DNA of 64,000 nt, from assembly GCA_025981645.1 (NCBI GenBank), contig JAICXH010000002.1, positions 24,876 to 88,875 of the forward strand, given 5' to 3'. The translations under genes were made by a program, and so were the position numbers. Source of the DNA: Burkholderiales bacterium. GTDB taxonomy: Bacteria; Pseudomonadota; Gammaproteobacteria; Burkholderiales; Casimicrobiaceae. Under the pieces are notes generated by a model, which saw only the letters and a list, made by a program, of their open reading frames with translations, was not told where the DNA came from and searched no databases. Positions 17,128 to 25,367 of this stretch are shown one piece after another (the first letter of the stretch is position 1; each line of letters begins with the position of its first letter).

Positions 17128-18333
17128 TCAATGGGTCTTCGCGCCTTCGGCGATCCACGTGCCGAGCAGCACACGCTCGTCGGGGGTCATGCGGGTGAGG
17201 TTGGCGAGCGGCATCGTCTGCGTCGCCACCGCCTGCTGCTCGATACGCTGCGCGTTGTCGTGAATGTGCTCGGGCGAATCGAGAAGCACGCCGGCGGGCG
17301 CGGCGGTGAACCCCGGCTGGGTCGGTCTCTGCGAATGACACACCGCGCAGCGCTCGGCGACGATCGGCTGGATACGGCTGAACGGGACCTTCATGCCGTC
17401 GACACTCGCGCTCAACGGCGCCGCGTGCGGTGCGATCGCCACGGCGACGACGATGAGGATCACCGCGCCGGCGGCGGGCAGCGCGTAATTCACCTTGCCT
17501 TGGTGGCGCAGCACGAAGAACTGCCGAATCAGCACGCCGGCCAGCATGATTCCGGCGAGCACGAGCCAGCCGTGCCGGTTGCCGTAGGTCATCGGGTAGT
17601 GGTTGCTGATCATGATGAACAGCACCGGCAGCGTGAAATAGGTGTTGTGCACCGAGCGCTGCCGGCCGATCACACCGGGGCGTGGATCGGGCTCCTTGCC
17701 GGCACGGATCGCGGTCACCATTCGCTTCTGGCCGGGAATGATGTGAAAGAACACGTTCGCCACCATCATCGTGCCCATCATCGCGCCGACGTGGAGGTAC
17801 GCGGCACGCGCACTGAAAAGGTGAAACAGGCCCCAGTCGGCGATGACGATGAGGACGAACAGGACGAGGGCCAGCAGCGTCGCCTGGTTTTCGAAGATGC
17901 GGCAAAGGGCGTCGTAGAGGAGCCAGCCGCCGACGAGGAAGCCGATGCTGATGGTGATCGCGGTGGCGGGCGTCAGATCCATGACGCTTTTGTCGATCAG
18001 GAATGCGTTCGCGCCGTACCAGTAGATGATCGCGAGGAGCCCCATTCCGGACATCCACGTCGTGTACGCTTCCCACTTCGACCAGTGCAGGTGTTCGGAG
18101 AGCGGCTCGCCCTTCGGCCCGGTCAGATATTTGCGGCTGTTGTAGAAGCCGCCGCCGTGCACGGCCCACAGCTCTCCGAACACGCCGCGCTGACGGTCCT
18201 CGTCCTTCGACGGCGGCGTCAGCGAGCTGTCGAGCATCACGAAGTAGAACGACGCGCCGATCCACGCGATGCCGGCGATCAGGTGCAGCCAGCGCACCAG
18301 CATGTTCATCCAGTCGATGACATACGCTTCCAT
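17128..18333 (-). CDS. puuD: Membrane-bound urate hydroxylase with cytochrome c domain
   Basis: A 401-residue protein that oxidises urate to 5-hydroxyisourate. About eight TM helices make the PuuD membrane domain (WLHLIAGIAWIGASFYFVMLD at the start, then the conserved AVHGGGFYNSRKY and HLHWSKWEAYTTW loops). A C-terminal cytochrome c domain has the heme motif CAVCH at residues 329-333 and a downstream Met ligand candidate in TQTMPLAN. Unlike soluble uricase, PuuD passes electrons through its cytochrome to the respiratory chain, so no hydrogen peroxide should form. It is the last gene of uraD-uraH-puuD, the three steps from urate to S-allantoin. Confidence 0.93.
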   Translation of the reverse strand: MEAYVIDWMNMLVRWLHLIAGIAWIGASFYFVMLDSSLTPPSKDEDRQRGVFGELWAVHGGGFYNSRKYLTGPKGEPLSEHLHWSKWEAYTTWMSGMGLLAIIYWYGANAFLIDKSVMDLTPATAITISIGFLVGGWLLYDALCRIFENQATLLALVLFVLIVIADWGLFHLFSARAAYLHVGAMMGTMMVANVFFHIIPGQKRMVTAIRAGKEPDPRPGVIGRQRSVHNTYFTLPVLFIMISNHYPMTYGNRHGWLVLAGIMLAGVLIRQFFVLRHQGKVNYALPAAGAVILIVVAVAIAPHAAPLSASVDGMKVPFSRIQPIVAERCAVCHSQRPTQPGFTAAPAGVLLDSPEHIHDNAQRIEQQAVATQTMPLANLTRMTPDERVLLGTWIAEGAKTH

Positions 18334-18351
18334 CCGCGGCCCCCGTGCCGT

Positions 18352-18705
18352 TCAGCTTCCGCGGTAGGTCGAGTAGCTCCACGGCGTGACGAGCAGGGGC
18401 ACGTGGTAATGGGCGGACGCGTCGACGATCGTGAAGCGTACCGGGATGGCGTCGAGGAACGGCGGACTGCCCTGCGCCACTCCGCGGCGCGCGAAGTATT
18501 CGGCAACGTGGAACACGAGCTCATAGCATCCGGGCGCCAGCTCGTCACCTTCGAGAATCGGCCGGGCGGTGCGGCCATTCTCGTTGGTCGTCACGGACTT
18601 CAGCGTGCGCCAGCCGGTCCCGTCGGCGATCGCGAGGTCGATTCCGACGCCGTCGGCCGGGCCTCCGCGCACGGTGTCGAGAACGTGAGTCGAGAGCTGT
18701 CCCAT
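18352..18705 (-). CDS. uraH: 5-hydroxyisourate hydrolase (transthyretin-like)
   Basis: A 117-residue enzyme, the usual size, from the ATG at 18705. It hydrolyses 5-hydroxyisourate to OHCU, the second step of urate breakdown. STHVLDT at the N-terminus supplies a conserved active-site His, and the chain ends in the family signature [23 protein letters not shown] is diagnostic of bacterial HIUases against transthyretin. It lies between uraD and puuD with gaps of 32 and 18 bp. No signal peptide, so it is cytoplasmic. Confidence 0.93.
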   Translation of the reverse strand: MGQLSTHVLDTVRGGPADGVGIDLAIADGTGWRTLKSVTTNENGRTARPILEGDELAPGCYELVFHVAEYFARRGVAQGSPPFLDAIPVRFTIVDASAHYHVPLLVTPWSYSTYRGS

Positions 18706-18737
18706 TCTCTGCGCTCCTGGAGTGGTCGTCGACGCGC

Positions 18738-19265
18738 TCAGTTGCCGAGCATCCGCTCGAGCCGGATCAGCCCGATCTCGCACACCTGTTCGACGCAGAT
18801 GTCGAATTCAGTCTCCGGATCGTTGGCGAGGCGGCGCTCGAATTCGCGCAGGACGCCGCGCTTCGTGTAGTTGCCCACTGCGATGACGAACGGGAATCCG
18901 AAGCGCGCGCGGTAGTCGGCGTTGAGCCTCGCGATCCGCGCAATCTCGTCGCGCGACAATGCCAAGAGGCCGGCTCGCGCCTGCTCCCGCGCCGAGCTCC
19001 CGGTCAACGTACCTTCCTGCGCCTCGCGCCCGGCGAGTTCCGGGTGCGCACGCAGAAGCGCAAGCCTGCGGCTGCGCGATGCGGAGAGCACTCGCCCGGC
19101 CATCGAGCGATGGAGCGCGGCGACGTCGGCGAACGGGCGCTCCGGCCAAACCTCGGCGGCCACCCACGGCGAATGTTCGAAGACGTCGCCGAGCGCACGT
19201 GTGAACTCCGTTTCGTCGAGGCGATTGAGCGCGTCGAGCGTGCAGCGGTCGCGACGGGTCGTCAT
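18738..19265 (-). CDS. uraD: OHCU decarboxylase
   Basis: A 175-residue enzyme that converts OHCU to S-allantoin, the third step of urate breakdown, from the ATG at 19265. The family motifs are visible: AHPELAG with the conserved His-Pro, and [18 protein letters not shown] near the C-terminus. It is the first gene of the minus-strand urate operon and is preceded by a plausible promoter at 19348-19376. ORF extension to 19412 would run through the promoter and is unlikely. Confidence 0.92.
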   Translation of the reverse strand: MTTRRDRCTLDALNRLDETEFTRALGDVFEHSPWVAAEVWPERPFADVAALHRSMAGRVLSASRSRRLALLRAHPELAGREAQEGTLTGSSAREQARAGLLALSRDEIARIARLNADYRARFGFPFVIAVGNYTKRGVLREFERRLANDPETEFDICVEQVCEIGLIRLERMLGN

Positions 19266-19347
19266 CGGGCGGCCAGTGATCGGGTGCGGGCGCGGTCGGG
19301 CGTCGGTTGCGGGGTGGATCGAGGTGTATATGTACGCGCGCTCGGAT

Positions 19348-19376
19348 ACGATAACAGCAAAAACGTATACTGTAAA
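19348..19376 (-). promoter_or_regulatory. Sigma-70-like promoter of uraD-uraH-puuD
   Basis: On the minus strand TTTACA (19376-19371) and TATCGT (19353-19348) are separated by 17 bp. The spacer is AT-rich against a GC-rich background. GTATACG and CGTATC flank it, so a regulator reading CGTAT-type half-sites could block it. The predicted transcript starts roughly 75-80 nt before the uraD ATG. Confidence 0.5.
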
Positions 19377-19503
19377 GCAGCTGCCGTATCCAGAGATTTG
19401 GTGGCCACTCAATCCATACGGGTCGCGATCGAACGAGCAAGGAGCTCCGCGCTGACGGTGCTGTCACGGTAGTCCATCTGTACGAGCTCGCGCCGACCGC
19501 CGT

Positions 19504-19535
19504 TTGCAGGAGGCCGTATCTACGCATACAATACG
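19504..19535 (+). promoter_or_regulatory. Promoter and inverted repeat in front of the GntR gene
   Basis: TTGCAG (19504-19509) and TACAAT (19527-19532) are 17 bp apart, close to the sigma-70 consensus. CGTAT (19515-19519) and ATACG (19531-19535) form an inverted repeat with an 11-bp spacer across the -10 element. The same CGTAT/ATACG word recurs at least five times between 19345 and 19535, covering both divergent promoters, as expected for autoregulation by the GntR protein. Confidence 0.5.
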
Positions 19536-19563
19536 AAACAGCGTGTACACAAGAGGATCGAGT

Positions 19564-20385
19564 ATGGTCACCAGAAAGGCCGCCGGGAAGGCGCGAAGGG
19601 CACTGGCGTCCGGGAGCCGTGCGCCGACGCTGCACCGCGCGCGGCCCGCAAATTCCATCGTCGCGGCAAATTCGCCCGCCATCGCCAGAGGCGCGCCGGC
19701 TGCCGCGGCGACCGACGCCGAAACGATCGCGACGCGCATCACCGACGCGATCGTCGAGCATCGGCTGCTGCCCGGCACGCGCCTTGGCGAGGAGAGCCTC
19801 GGCGAGATTTTTGGCGTGAGCCGCACGAAGGTGCGCGAGGCGCTGTTCATCGTCGCGCGTTACAAGCTCATCACCTGGGAGCCGTCGAAGAGTGCCTGCG
19901 TCGCGCAGCCGTCGGTGCAGGAGGCGCGCGACGTGTTCGAGACGCGACGTGTGCTCGAGGCCGCCACGGCGCGCAGGCTGGCGGGCCACGCAGGGCCGGC
20001 GCAGCTTCGCCTGCTGCACCAGCAGATCGAGCGCGAAGCAAAGCTCGTGCGGAGCGGAGACGTGAAGTCGGGAACCGCGTACGGGGCGCGCGTCTTCGGT
20101 GACTTCCACCGGCTGATCGCCGACCTCGCGGGCAACGCCGTTCTGGCGGCGTTCGTACGCGAGATCAGCGCGCGCACGTCGCTGGTCGAGGTCTACTACG
20201 GCACGACGATGCCCAGCGCGTGCTCGCACGACGAGCATGTCGAAGTACTCGCCGCCATCGAGCGCGGTGACGCCGAGGCCGCAGCATTGCTGATGATCGG
20301 GCACTTCGTGCACATCGAGAAGAGCGTCATGCTGCGCGACAGCGCACCCGGGGTCGTCGATCTGCGCGAAGCGCTGCGGGCATGA
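19564..20385 (+). CDS. GntR-family regulator, FadR/FCD subgroup (probable purine regulator)
   Basis: A 273-residue regulator from the ATG at 19564, preceded by AGAGGA. After a 50-residue Ala/Arg-rich tail comes the winged helix: ITDAIVEHRLLPGTRLGEESLGEIFGVSRTKVREAL (about residues 60-95). The C-terminal FCD helical domain has the metal-binding pattern: FGDFHRLIADLAGN, then SCSHDEHVEVLAAIERGD-like and MIGHFVHIEKS histidines. It is divergent from the urate operon with a 298-bp region of AT-rich repeats, so it most likely senses urate, allantoin or a related metabolite and controls uraD-uraH-puuD. The long basic N-terminal extension is unusual for the family. Confidence 0.85.
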   Translation: MVTRKAAGKARRALASGSRAPTLHRARPANSIVAANSPAIARGAPAAAATDAETIATRITDAIVEHRLLPGTRLGEESLGEIFGVSRTKVREALFIVARYKLITWEPSKSACVAQPSVQEARDVFETRRVLEAATARRLAGHAGPAQLRLLHQQIEREAKLVRSGDVKSGTAYGARVFGDFHRLIADLAGNAVLAAFVREISARTSLVEVYYGTTMPSACSHDEHVEVLAAIERGDAEAAALLMIGHFVHIEKSVMLRDSAPGVVDLREALRA

Positions 20386-20417
20386 CCCGCGCGCGGCGCA
20401 GCGCAGAAGGAAGCGGG

Positions 20418-21254
20418 CTAGCGCTTCGTGGTGCCAGCGCGACGGGGATCCGCGCGCCGCAGGGCTGGCCGACGCGCCGGCGGCGCCACGGCGGCCTGCG
20501 GGCGCGCCGGGGCGTGCTCGCGCAGGCTCGCCTGGATGAACGAGAGGTGGAGCTGCGCGGCCGAGCGCGCCCGCTCGGGGTCGCGGTCGGCGATCGCGTC
20601 GACGATCGCCGCGTGCTGCGCGTGAAGGATCGGGATGTTCCTGCTCTGGTGGTAGAGCAGGTCGCGGACGCGGAACGAACTCGTTCGCACGAGGTTGACG
20701 ATCCCGTGCGCGATGTGCGCGAGTGCGACGTTTTTCGACGCGTCGGCGATCGCCATGTGGAATTCGGTGTCGGCCTGCGCATCGACGAGCGCATCGCGCC
20801 TGCCACGCCCGGGCGCCATCGACGCGAAGATCCTGCGCAGCTTGCGCAGATCGGCGGCAGTGGCGTTCTGCGCAGCGTGCCACGCGGCGAGCGCCTCGAG
20901 CCCGTAGCGCACGTCCTGCACGTCGCGCGCCGCCTTCTCGTGACGAACCAGCAGGTGGACGAGCGGGTCGGTGATCGTCGGCGCGGCGACATCGGTCACC
21001 GCGAGGCTGCCGCTGCGTCCGGCGCGCAGGAGGCCGCGCGCCTCGAGCTTCAGCAGCGCCTCGCGCAGCGAAGGGCGCGACACCTGCAGGCGCCGCGAGA
21101 GCTCGCGCTCGGCCGGCAGCACTTCGCCCGGGGGCAGCGAACCATCGACGATCAGGCGCTCGATCTGCTCGCTGATGGCATCCGAAAGCCGCACTCGCGG
21201 TGGCGGCGCAACGCGGTGGAATACGGCGGGATGCGACGGCGCACGAGGGCTCAT
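20418..21254 (-). CDS. GntR-family regulator, FadR/FCD subgroup (divergent from ttuD)
   Basis: A 278-residue regulator from the ATG at 21254. Residues 22-85 form the winged helix: VRLSDAISEQIERLIVDG then LPAERELSRRLQVSRPSLREALLKLEARGLL. The FCD domain has DTEFHMAIADASKN and HAAIVDAIADRDPERA with the conserved Asp/His positions. An Ala/Pro/Arg-rich tail ends the protein. It resembles the GlcC/LldR/PdhR group, which respond to glycolate, lactate or pyruvate. It is divergent from the ttuD-pyk run, and a perfect FadR-type operator lies on the ttuD promoter, so it probably represses that operon in response to an organic acid such as glyoxylate, glycerate or pyruvate. Confidence 0.86.
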   Translation of the reverse strand: MSPRAPSHPAVFHRVAPPPRVRLSDAISEQIERLIVDGSLPPGEVLPAERELSRRLQVSRPSLREALLKLEARGLLRAGRSGSLAVTDVAAPTITDPLVHLLVRHEKAARDVQDVRYGLEALAAWHAAQNATAADLRKLRRIFASMAPGRGRRDALVDAQADTEFHMAIADASKNVALAHIAHGIVNLVRTSSFRVRDLLYHQSRNIPILHAQHAAIVDAIADRDPERARSAAQLHLSFIQASLREHAPARPQAAVAPPARRPALRRADPRRAGTTKR

Positions 21255-21285
21255 GGGATGGCGGCGATTATGGCACGCGCGGCGA

Positions 21286-21313
21286 TTGACACTGCGGGCC
21301 CCGATGGTATGCT
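21286..21313 (+). promoter_or_regulatory. Sigma-70 promoter of the ttuD run
   Basis: TTGACA (21286-21291), a perfect -35 element, and TATGCT (21308-21313), 16 bp apart, lie 60 bp before the ttuD ATG. The operator at 21312-21326 overlaps the end of the -10 element and the start site. Confidence 0.6.
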
Positions 21314-21326
21314 TGGTCTGACCAAG
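21312..21326. promoter_or_regulatory. FadR-type operator on the ttuD promoter
   Basis: CTTGGTCTGACCAAG is a perfect 7-bp inverted repeat around one central base. It matches the TGGTN(0-3)ACCA form bound by FadR-subgroup GntR proteins. Placed at the start of transcription, it would act by repression. The obvious binder is the divergent regulator at 20418-21254. Confidence 0.72.
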
Positions 21327-21372
21327 TGGCGATCGCCGGGGCGGCGCATCTCTCGACCGGTCTGAGCCACCC

Positions 21373-22656
21373 ATGGACGCACCCCGCGAGTTGCTGCAGA
21401 GGATGTTCGGCGCCGCGATCGCCGCCGCGCAGCCGCTCTGCTGCATCCCGGCGCGCCTGCCGCCTGCCCCGCCGGGCCGCACGGTCGTGATCGGTGCCGG
21501 CAAGGCGTCGGCGGCGATGGCGGCGGCGGTCGAGGCGAGCTGGCCGGGACCGCTCGAAGGCCTCGTCGTCACGCGCTACGGGTACTCGGTGCCGTGCACG
21601 CAGATCGAGATCATCGAGGCGGCGCACCCGGTACCCGACGCGGCGAGCGTTACGGCCGCGCGACGCATCGCGCAGCGCGTTCGCGGTCTCGGCTCCGACG
21701 ATCTGGTGATCTGCCTGATCTCCGGCGGCGGCTCGTCGCTGATGGTGGCACCGGCCGAAGGCCTGACGCTCGCCGACAAGCAGGCGGTCAGCCGGGCGCT
21801 GCTGAAGTCGGGTGCGACGATCAGCGAGATGAACTGCGTGCGCCGGCACCTGTCGGCGATCAAGGGCGGGCACCTCGGCGCCGCCTGCCACCCGGCGCGG
21901 CTCGTCACGCTGCTGATCTCCGACGTCCCGGGAGACGATCCGATCGACATCGCGTCGGGCCCCACGGTCGCCGATCCGACGACTTGCGCCGAAGCGCTCG
22001 CCATCGTCCGGCGCTACGGCATCGACGTTCCGCCGAGCGTCGTCGAGGTGCTCGCGAGGGGCCGCGGCGAGACGGTGAAGCCGGGAGACGCGCGGCTCGC
22101 CGGCAGTGTGACGACGATGATCGCGACGCCGCAGATTGCACTCGAGGCGGCGGCGGACGTCGCACGCTCGGAGGGCATTGCCGCGCACATCCTCGGCGAC
22201 AGCATCGAGGGCGAGGCGCGCGACGTCGGCCGCGTGATGGCCGGCATCGCACTGCAGGTCTCGACGCACGGCGAGCCGTTCACGCCGCCCTGCGTTCTGC
22301 TCTCCGGCGGCGAGACGACGGTCACCGTGCGCGGCGACGGTCGTGGCGGGCGCAACGTCGAGTTCCTGCTGGCGCTCGCCGTCGCGCTCGACGGGCATCC
22401 GGGCATCCATGCGCTCGCCGGCGACACCGACGGCGTCGACGGCCAGGAGGAGATCGCCGGCGCGTACCTCGCTCCCGACACGCTCGGGCGCGCATTCGCG
22501 GCGGGACTCCGTCCGCGCGAGAGTCTCGACCGCAACGATGGGCACGGCTTCTTCGGCGCACTCGGCGACAGTGTCGTGACCGGCCCGACCCTCACCAACG
22601 TCAACGACTTCCGCGCGATCCTGATCGAGCCACGCGCGCGTCACACAGTCACCTGA
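21373..22656 (+). CDS. ttuD: Glycerate 2-kinase (MOFRL family; formerly hydroxypyruvate reductase)
   Basis: A 427-residue enzyme that phosphorylates D-glycerate to 2-phosphoglycerate. The N-terminal GckA/TtuD domain shows VVIGAGKASAAMA, LISGGGSSLM and NCVRRHLSAIKGG. The C-terminal MOFRL domain shows LSGGETTVTVRG, GRNVEFLLALA and AGDTDGVDG. TtuD was named as hydroxypyruvate reductase in the Agrobacterium tartrate cluster but the family is now known as glycerate kinases. As in that cluster it is directly followed by pyruvate kinase (14-bp gap), so glycerate made from glyoxylate or tartrate can flow to pyruvate. It is under the FadR-type operator. Confidence 0.92.
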   Translation: MDAPRELLQRMFGAAIAAAQPLCCIPARLPPAPPGRTVVIGAGKASAAMAAAVEASWPGPLEGLVVTRYGYSVPCTQIEIIEAAHPVPDAASVTAARRIAQRVRGLGSDDLVICLISGGGSSLMVAPAEGLTLADKQAVSRALLKSGATISEMNCVRRHLSAIKGGHLGAACHPARLVTLLISDVPGDDPIDIASGPTVADPTTCAEALAIVRRYGIDVPPSVVEVLARGRGETVKPGDARLAGSVTTMIATPQIALEAAADVARSEGIAAHILGDSIEGEARDVGRVMAGIALQVSTHGEPFTPPCVLLSGGETTVTVRGDGRGGRNVEFLLALAVALDGHPGIHALAGDTDGVDGQEEIAGAYLAPDTLGRAFAAGLRPRESLDRNDGHGFFGALGDSVVTGPTLTNVNDFRAILIEPRARHTVT

Positions 22657-22670
22657 AGAGCGAGTCCGCC

Positions 22671-24083
22671 ATGCGCCGCCATCGCAACGCCAAAATTGTC
22701 GCCACGCTCGGCCCTTCGAGCTCGGATGCCGCCACCATCCGCGCGCTGTTCGATGCCGGCGCCGACGTGTTCCGGCTCAACTTCAGTCACGGCACCCAGG
22801 ACCAGCATCGCGAGCGCCTCGACATCATTCGCACGATCGAGCGCGAGACCGCGCGGCCGATCGCCGTGCTGCTCGATCTGCAGGGCCCGAAGCTCCGCGT
22901 CGGCACGTTCGCGGGTTCGCCGGTGCGCCTCGAAGCGAATGCGGCGTTTCGCCTCGACATGGACGCCGCGCCAGGCGACGCGACGCGGGCATCGCTGCCG
23001 CACCCGGAGATCTTCGCGGCGCTCACCCCGGGCATCGAGCTCCTTCTCGACGACGGCAAGATCCGACTCGTCGTCGAGCGCTGCGGACCGGCGTTCGCCG
23101 AGACGCGTGTCACCGCCGGCGGATTGCTCTCCGACCGCAAGGGGGTCAACGTTCCCGGCGTCGTCCTGCCGATCGCGATCCTGACACCGAAGGACAAGAG
23201 CGACCTCGAGTTCGGGCTGTCGCTTGGCGTCGACTGGGTCGCGCTGTCGTTCGTGCAGCGTGCACAGGATCTCGACGAGGCGCGCGCGCTGATCGGCGGC
23301 CGCGCGGCGATCATGTCGAAGCTCGAGAAGCCCGCGGCGATCGAGCATCTCGATGCGATCGTCGAGCGCTCCGACGGCATCATGGTGGCGCGCGGCGATC
23401 TCGGCGTCGAGCTCCCCGCCGAGCGTGTCCCGGTGATCCAGCGGCGCATCGTGCGGGCCTGCCGCAAGGCGGGTCGGCCGGTGATCGTCGCGACGCAGAT
23501 GCTGGAATCGATGGTCGCCGCCCCGGTGCCGACGCGCGCCGAGGCCTCGGACGTCGCGACCGCGGTCTACGAAGGGGCCGATGCGGTGATGCTCTCCGCC
23601 GAATCGGCGAGCGGCAGATACCCGGTCGAGGCGGTACGGATGATGGATCGCATCATCGAGCAGGTCGAATCCGATCCGCAGTATCGCGAGATGATCGATG
23701 CATCGCACACGCCCGCCGAGGCGACGGTCTCCGACGCGATCTTCTGCGCGACGCACCGCGTCGCCGAGCTGCTCCACGTCGCCGTCACCGTCACCTACAC
23801 GAGCTCGGGCCATTCGAGCCTGCGCGCGGCGCGCGAACGCCCGACGTCGCCAATCCTGAGCCTCACGCCCAACGTTCGCACGGCGCGCCGCCTCGCCCTC
23901 GTCTGGGGCGTGCACTCGGTCGAGACCGCCGATGTGAAGGATGTCGACGGAATGGTCGACACCGCGTGCCGGCGTGCCGTCGACGAGGGATTTGCCAGTT
24001 CCGGGGACACCATCGTCATCGCGGCAGGCATGCCGTTCGGGGTCGCCGGCACGACGAACCTGCTGCGCATCGCCCGCGCGTGA
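22671..24083 (+). CDS. pyk: Pyruvate kinase
   Basis: A 470-residue glycolytic enzyme converting PEP and ADP to pyruvate and ATP. RRHRNAKIVATLGP starts the barrel, FRLNFSHG and LDLQGPKLRVG line the active site, KLEKPAAIEHLD carries the catalytic Lys, and VARGDLGVELP and SAESASGRYPVEAV match the signature. The C-terminal allosteric domain is complete. The ATG at 22671 comes 14 bp after ttuD; the ORF in the track begins much earlier in a shadow frame. Its place behind ttuD is that of ttuE in tartrate clusters, so it may be an inducible isozyme rather than the main glycolytic one. Confidence 0.94.
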   Translation: MRRHRNAKIVATLGPSSSDAATIRALFDAGADVFRLNFSHGTQDQHRERLDIIRTIERETARPIAVLLDLQGPKLRVGTFAGSPVRLEANAAFRLDMDAAPGDATRASLPHPEIFAALTPGIELLLDDGKIRLVVERCGPAFAETRVTAGGLLSDRKGVNVPGVVLPIAILTPKDKSDLEFGLSLGVDWVALSFVQRAQDLDEARALIGGRAAIMSKLEKPAAIEHLDAIVERSDGIMVARGDLGVELPAERVPVIQRRIVRACRKAGRPVIVATQMLESMVAAPVPTRAEASDVATAVYEGADAVMLSAESASGRYPVEAVRMMDRIIEQVESDPQYREMIDASHTPAEATVSDAIFCATHRVAELLHVAVTVTYTSSGHSSLRAARERPTSPILSLTPNVRTARRLALVWGVHSVETADVKDVDGMVDTACRRAVDEGFASSGDTIVIAAGMPFGVAGTTNLLRIARA

Positions 24084-25342
24084 GCGCTGCGCGACCGGAG
24101 GAGCTCCGCTTCGGGCCGGCGATCATGGCGCGGCTCGACGAGCTCGCGACGATCTCGCAGGACGCTGGAGCGCTGTCGCGTCACTTCCTCACCGCCGAGC
24201 ACAAGGCCGCCGGCAACCTGATCATGCGGTGGATGGAGGCAGCCGGAATGAGCGCGCGCTTCGATGCGATCGGCAATGTCGTTGGCCGCTACGACGGCGA
24301 GGCCCCGGGACTGCCGGCACTCCTCACCGGCTCGCACTTCGACACCGTGCGCAACGCCGGCCGCTACGACGGTATGCTCGGCGTCGTCACGCCGATCGCC
24401 TGCGTCGCCGCACTGCACGAGGCGGGCATCCGCCTTCCCCACGCGATCGAGGTGATCGCCTTCGCCGACGAGGAGGGCGTGCGCTTCAACGCGACGCTGC
24501 TCGGCAGCCGCGCGGTGGCGGGCACGTTCGACGCGGCGCTCCTCGGCAAGTCGGACATCGACGGCGTCACGATGGCCGAGGCGCTGACGCGCTTCGGCCT
24601 CGATCCCGCGCGTATCGGTGAGGCCGCGCACCGTCGCAACGACGTACTGGGCTACGTCGAGGTCCACATCGAGCAGGGCCCGGTGCTGCTGAACGAGGGG
24701 TGTCCGGTCGGCGTCGTGACGTCGATCGCCGGTGCAAGCCGGTTCGCGGTGCGCGTCGAGGGGCTCGCCGGGCACGCCGGCACGGTCCCGATGACCCATC
24801 GCCATGACGCGGCGGCCGCCGCCGCCGAGATGGCGCTCGCGATCGAAAGACGCTGTTCGACGGCCGAGTCGCTGGTCGGCACCGTCGGAGTACTCGGCGT
24901 TCCCAACGGCGCGGCGAATGTGATTCCCGGCGCGGCGGCGTTCACGATCGACATCCGGGCCGGTGACGACACCGTTCGCAATGCTGCCGTCGACGATGTG
25001 CTGCGCGAGATCGCCGCCATCGCGTCGCGCCGTGACGTGCGCGCAGCCGTCACGCCGCAGCACGACGCGCGTGCGAGCCCCTGTGCGCCGTCGATCATGG
25101 ACCACATCGCCGCGCAGATCCGCGCCGGGGGAATCGAGCCACGCTTCCTTGCGAGCGGCGCCGGGCACGACGGCATGGCCATCGCCGACCTGACGTCGAT
25201 CGGCATGCTGTTCGTCCGCTGCGGCAACGGTGGCATCAGCCACAATCCGGCCGAAACGATGACCATCGAGGACGCCGACCTCGGTGCACGAATCTTCCTC
25301 GATGTCCTGCGCCGGTATCCGCACGGCGCGAAAGCGTCCTGA
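24080..25342 (+). CDS. allC: Allantoate amidohydrolase-like M20 hydrolase
   Basis: A 420-residue M20-family amidohydrolase that starts at the GTG overlapping the pyk stop (GTGA). It belongs to the hydantoinase/carbamoylase group: TGSHFDTVRNAGRYDG supplies a metal His and the bridging Asp, FADEEGVRF the Glu pair, VEVHIEQGPVL another His, and RFLASGAGHDGM and GGISHNPAE the C-terminal ligands. In context with allantoinase two genes on, the best substrate is allantoate, giving ureidoglycine/ureidoglycolate, CO2 and ammonia. N-carbamoyl-L-amino acid hydrolase or ureidoglycolate amidohydrolase are close relatives and cannot be excluded. Confidence 0.87.
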   Translation: MSAARPEELRFGPAIMARLDELATISQDAGALSRHFLTAEHKAAGNLIMRWMEAAGMSARFDAIGNVVGRYDGEAPGLPALLTGSHFDTVRNAGRYDGMLGVVTPIACVAALHEAGIRLPHAIEVIAFADEEGVRFNATLLGSRAVAGTFDAALLGKSDIDGVTMAEALTRFGLDPARIGEAAHRRNDVLGYVEVHIEQGPVLLNEGCPVGVVTSIAGASRFAVRVEGLAGHAGTVPMTHRHDAAAAAAEMALAIERRCSTAESLVGTVGVLGVPNGAANVIPGAAAFTIDIRAGDDTVRNAAVDDVLREIAAIASRRDVRAAVTPQHDARASPCAPSIMDHIAAQIRAGGIEPRFLASGAGHDGMAIADLTSIGMLFVRCGNGGISHNPAETMTIEDADLGARIFLDVLRRYPHGAKAS

Positions 25343-25367
25343 CCGCGTTCACGGTGATCCCGACCGC

